Positions 64,000 to 64,000 of a DNA stretch of 64,000 nt are shown piece after piece. Numbering within the stretch: the first letter of the stretch is position 1; each line of letters starts with the position of its first letter. The stretch is from Chryseobacterium sp. LAM-KRS1 (GTDB lineage: Bacteria > Bacteroidota > Bacteroidia > Flavobacteriales > Weeksellaceae). The translations under genes and the position numbers were made by a program. The notes under the pieces were generated by a model that saw nothing but the letters and a program-made list of their open reading frames with translations, did not search any database and was not told the DNA's origin. The stretch is taken from positions 558,001-622,000 of the forward strand of contig NZ_JAAOIZ010000004.1 of NCBI RefSeq assembly GCF_013184525.1, in the 5' to 3' direction.

Positions 64000-64000
64000 T

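Noticed and set aside
1..64000. tRNA, rRNA, CRISPR arrays, complete insertion sequences, replication origin
   Set aside because: I found no T-loop-like tRNA signature in the gaps, no repeat-spacer pattern, no transposase or integrase frame and no dnaA-box cluster; a covariance-model search would be needed to exclude a tRNA firmly.

Overview
The window looks like a chromosomal segment of a Chryseobacterium-like member of the Flavobacteriia (Bacteroidota). The evidence is low GC, promoters with the Bacteroidota -7 element TAnnTTTG, SusC/SusD pairs, lipoproteins, one cargo protein with a type IX secretion tail, glutamine synthetase III, and many signal peptides ending in ..AQ or ..SQ. I saw no rRNA, tRNA, CRISPR array, transposase or phage structural gene. 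The taxonomic call is inference from these features.

Layout. 1-1.2 kb: end of rodA and a pentapeptide-repeat protein. 1.3-10.3 kb: NlpC/P60 lipoprotein, a three-gene RND efflux operon (adaptor, pump, TolC-type channel) and an adjacent two-component system. 10.5-21.7 kb: housekeeping and hypothetical genes (GSIII, M1 peptidase, CoaX homologue, TadA, two secreted TonB-C proteins) plus an unannotated 57-residue double-glycine, cysteine-rich peptide gene at 17321-17494. 21.7-27.3 kb: an accessory locus entirely on the minus strand, with a WYL regulator, a 57-residue very acidic protein, a three-gene DUF2589 operon, a patatin-like phospholipase and an endolysin-type M15 peptidase. 27.4-44.4 kb: mixed metabolism (beta-lactamase fold protein, glyS, esterase, truC, pyrD, msrB, L,D-transpeptidase, a TetR-thiolase-thioesterase-fabF operon, OsmC, AraC). 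44.7-64 kb: a large polysaccharide-utilisation locus for high-mannose N-glycans.

Most notable: each of the five transcription units of the 21.7-27.3 kb locus begins with the same 34-bp module, an inverted repeat CGACA-N5-TGTCG (or near copy) exactly 11 bp upstream of a TAnnTTTG-type -7 element. The regulator gene has it too. This suggests a single WYL-controlled regulon that combines a membrane-active phospholipase, a peptidoglycan endopeptidase without signal peptide, and proteins of unknown role. I infer, but cannot show, a stress- or phage-triggered response.

The glycan locus reads as a pathway. Two different GH18 endo-beta-N-acetylglucosaminidases (a lipoprotein and a T9SS-exported Endo H/F1 type) release glycans; SusC/SusD import them; GH92 and GH125 trim alpha-mannose; an MFS carrier takes up the core disaccharide; GH130 phosphorolyses Man-beta-1,4-GlcNAc; ROK kinase and a NagB-PIG-L fusion process the sugars. 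A tandem 21-bp-spaced repeat in front of both the first GH18 gene and susC, with identical distance to the -7 box, is the likely binding site of the AraC protein encoded between them. A 122-nt three-way-junction element followed by a T-run separates susD from the MFS gene.
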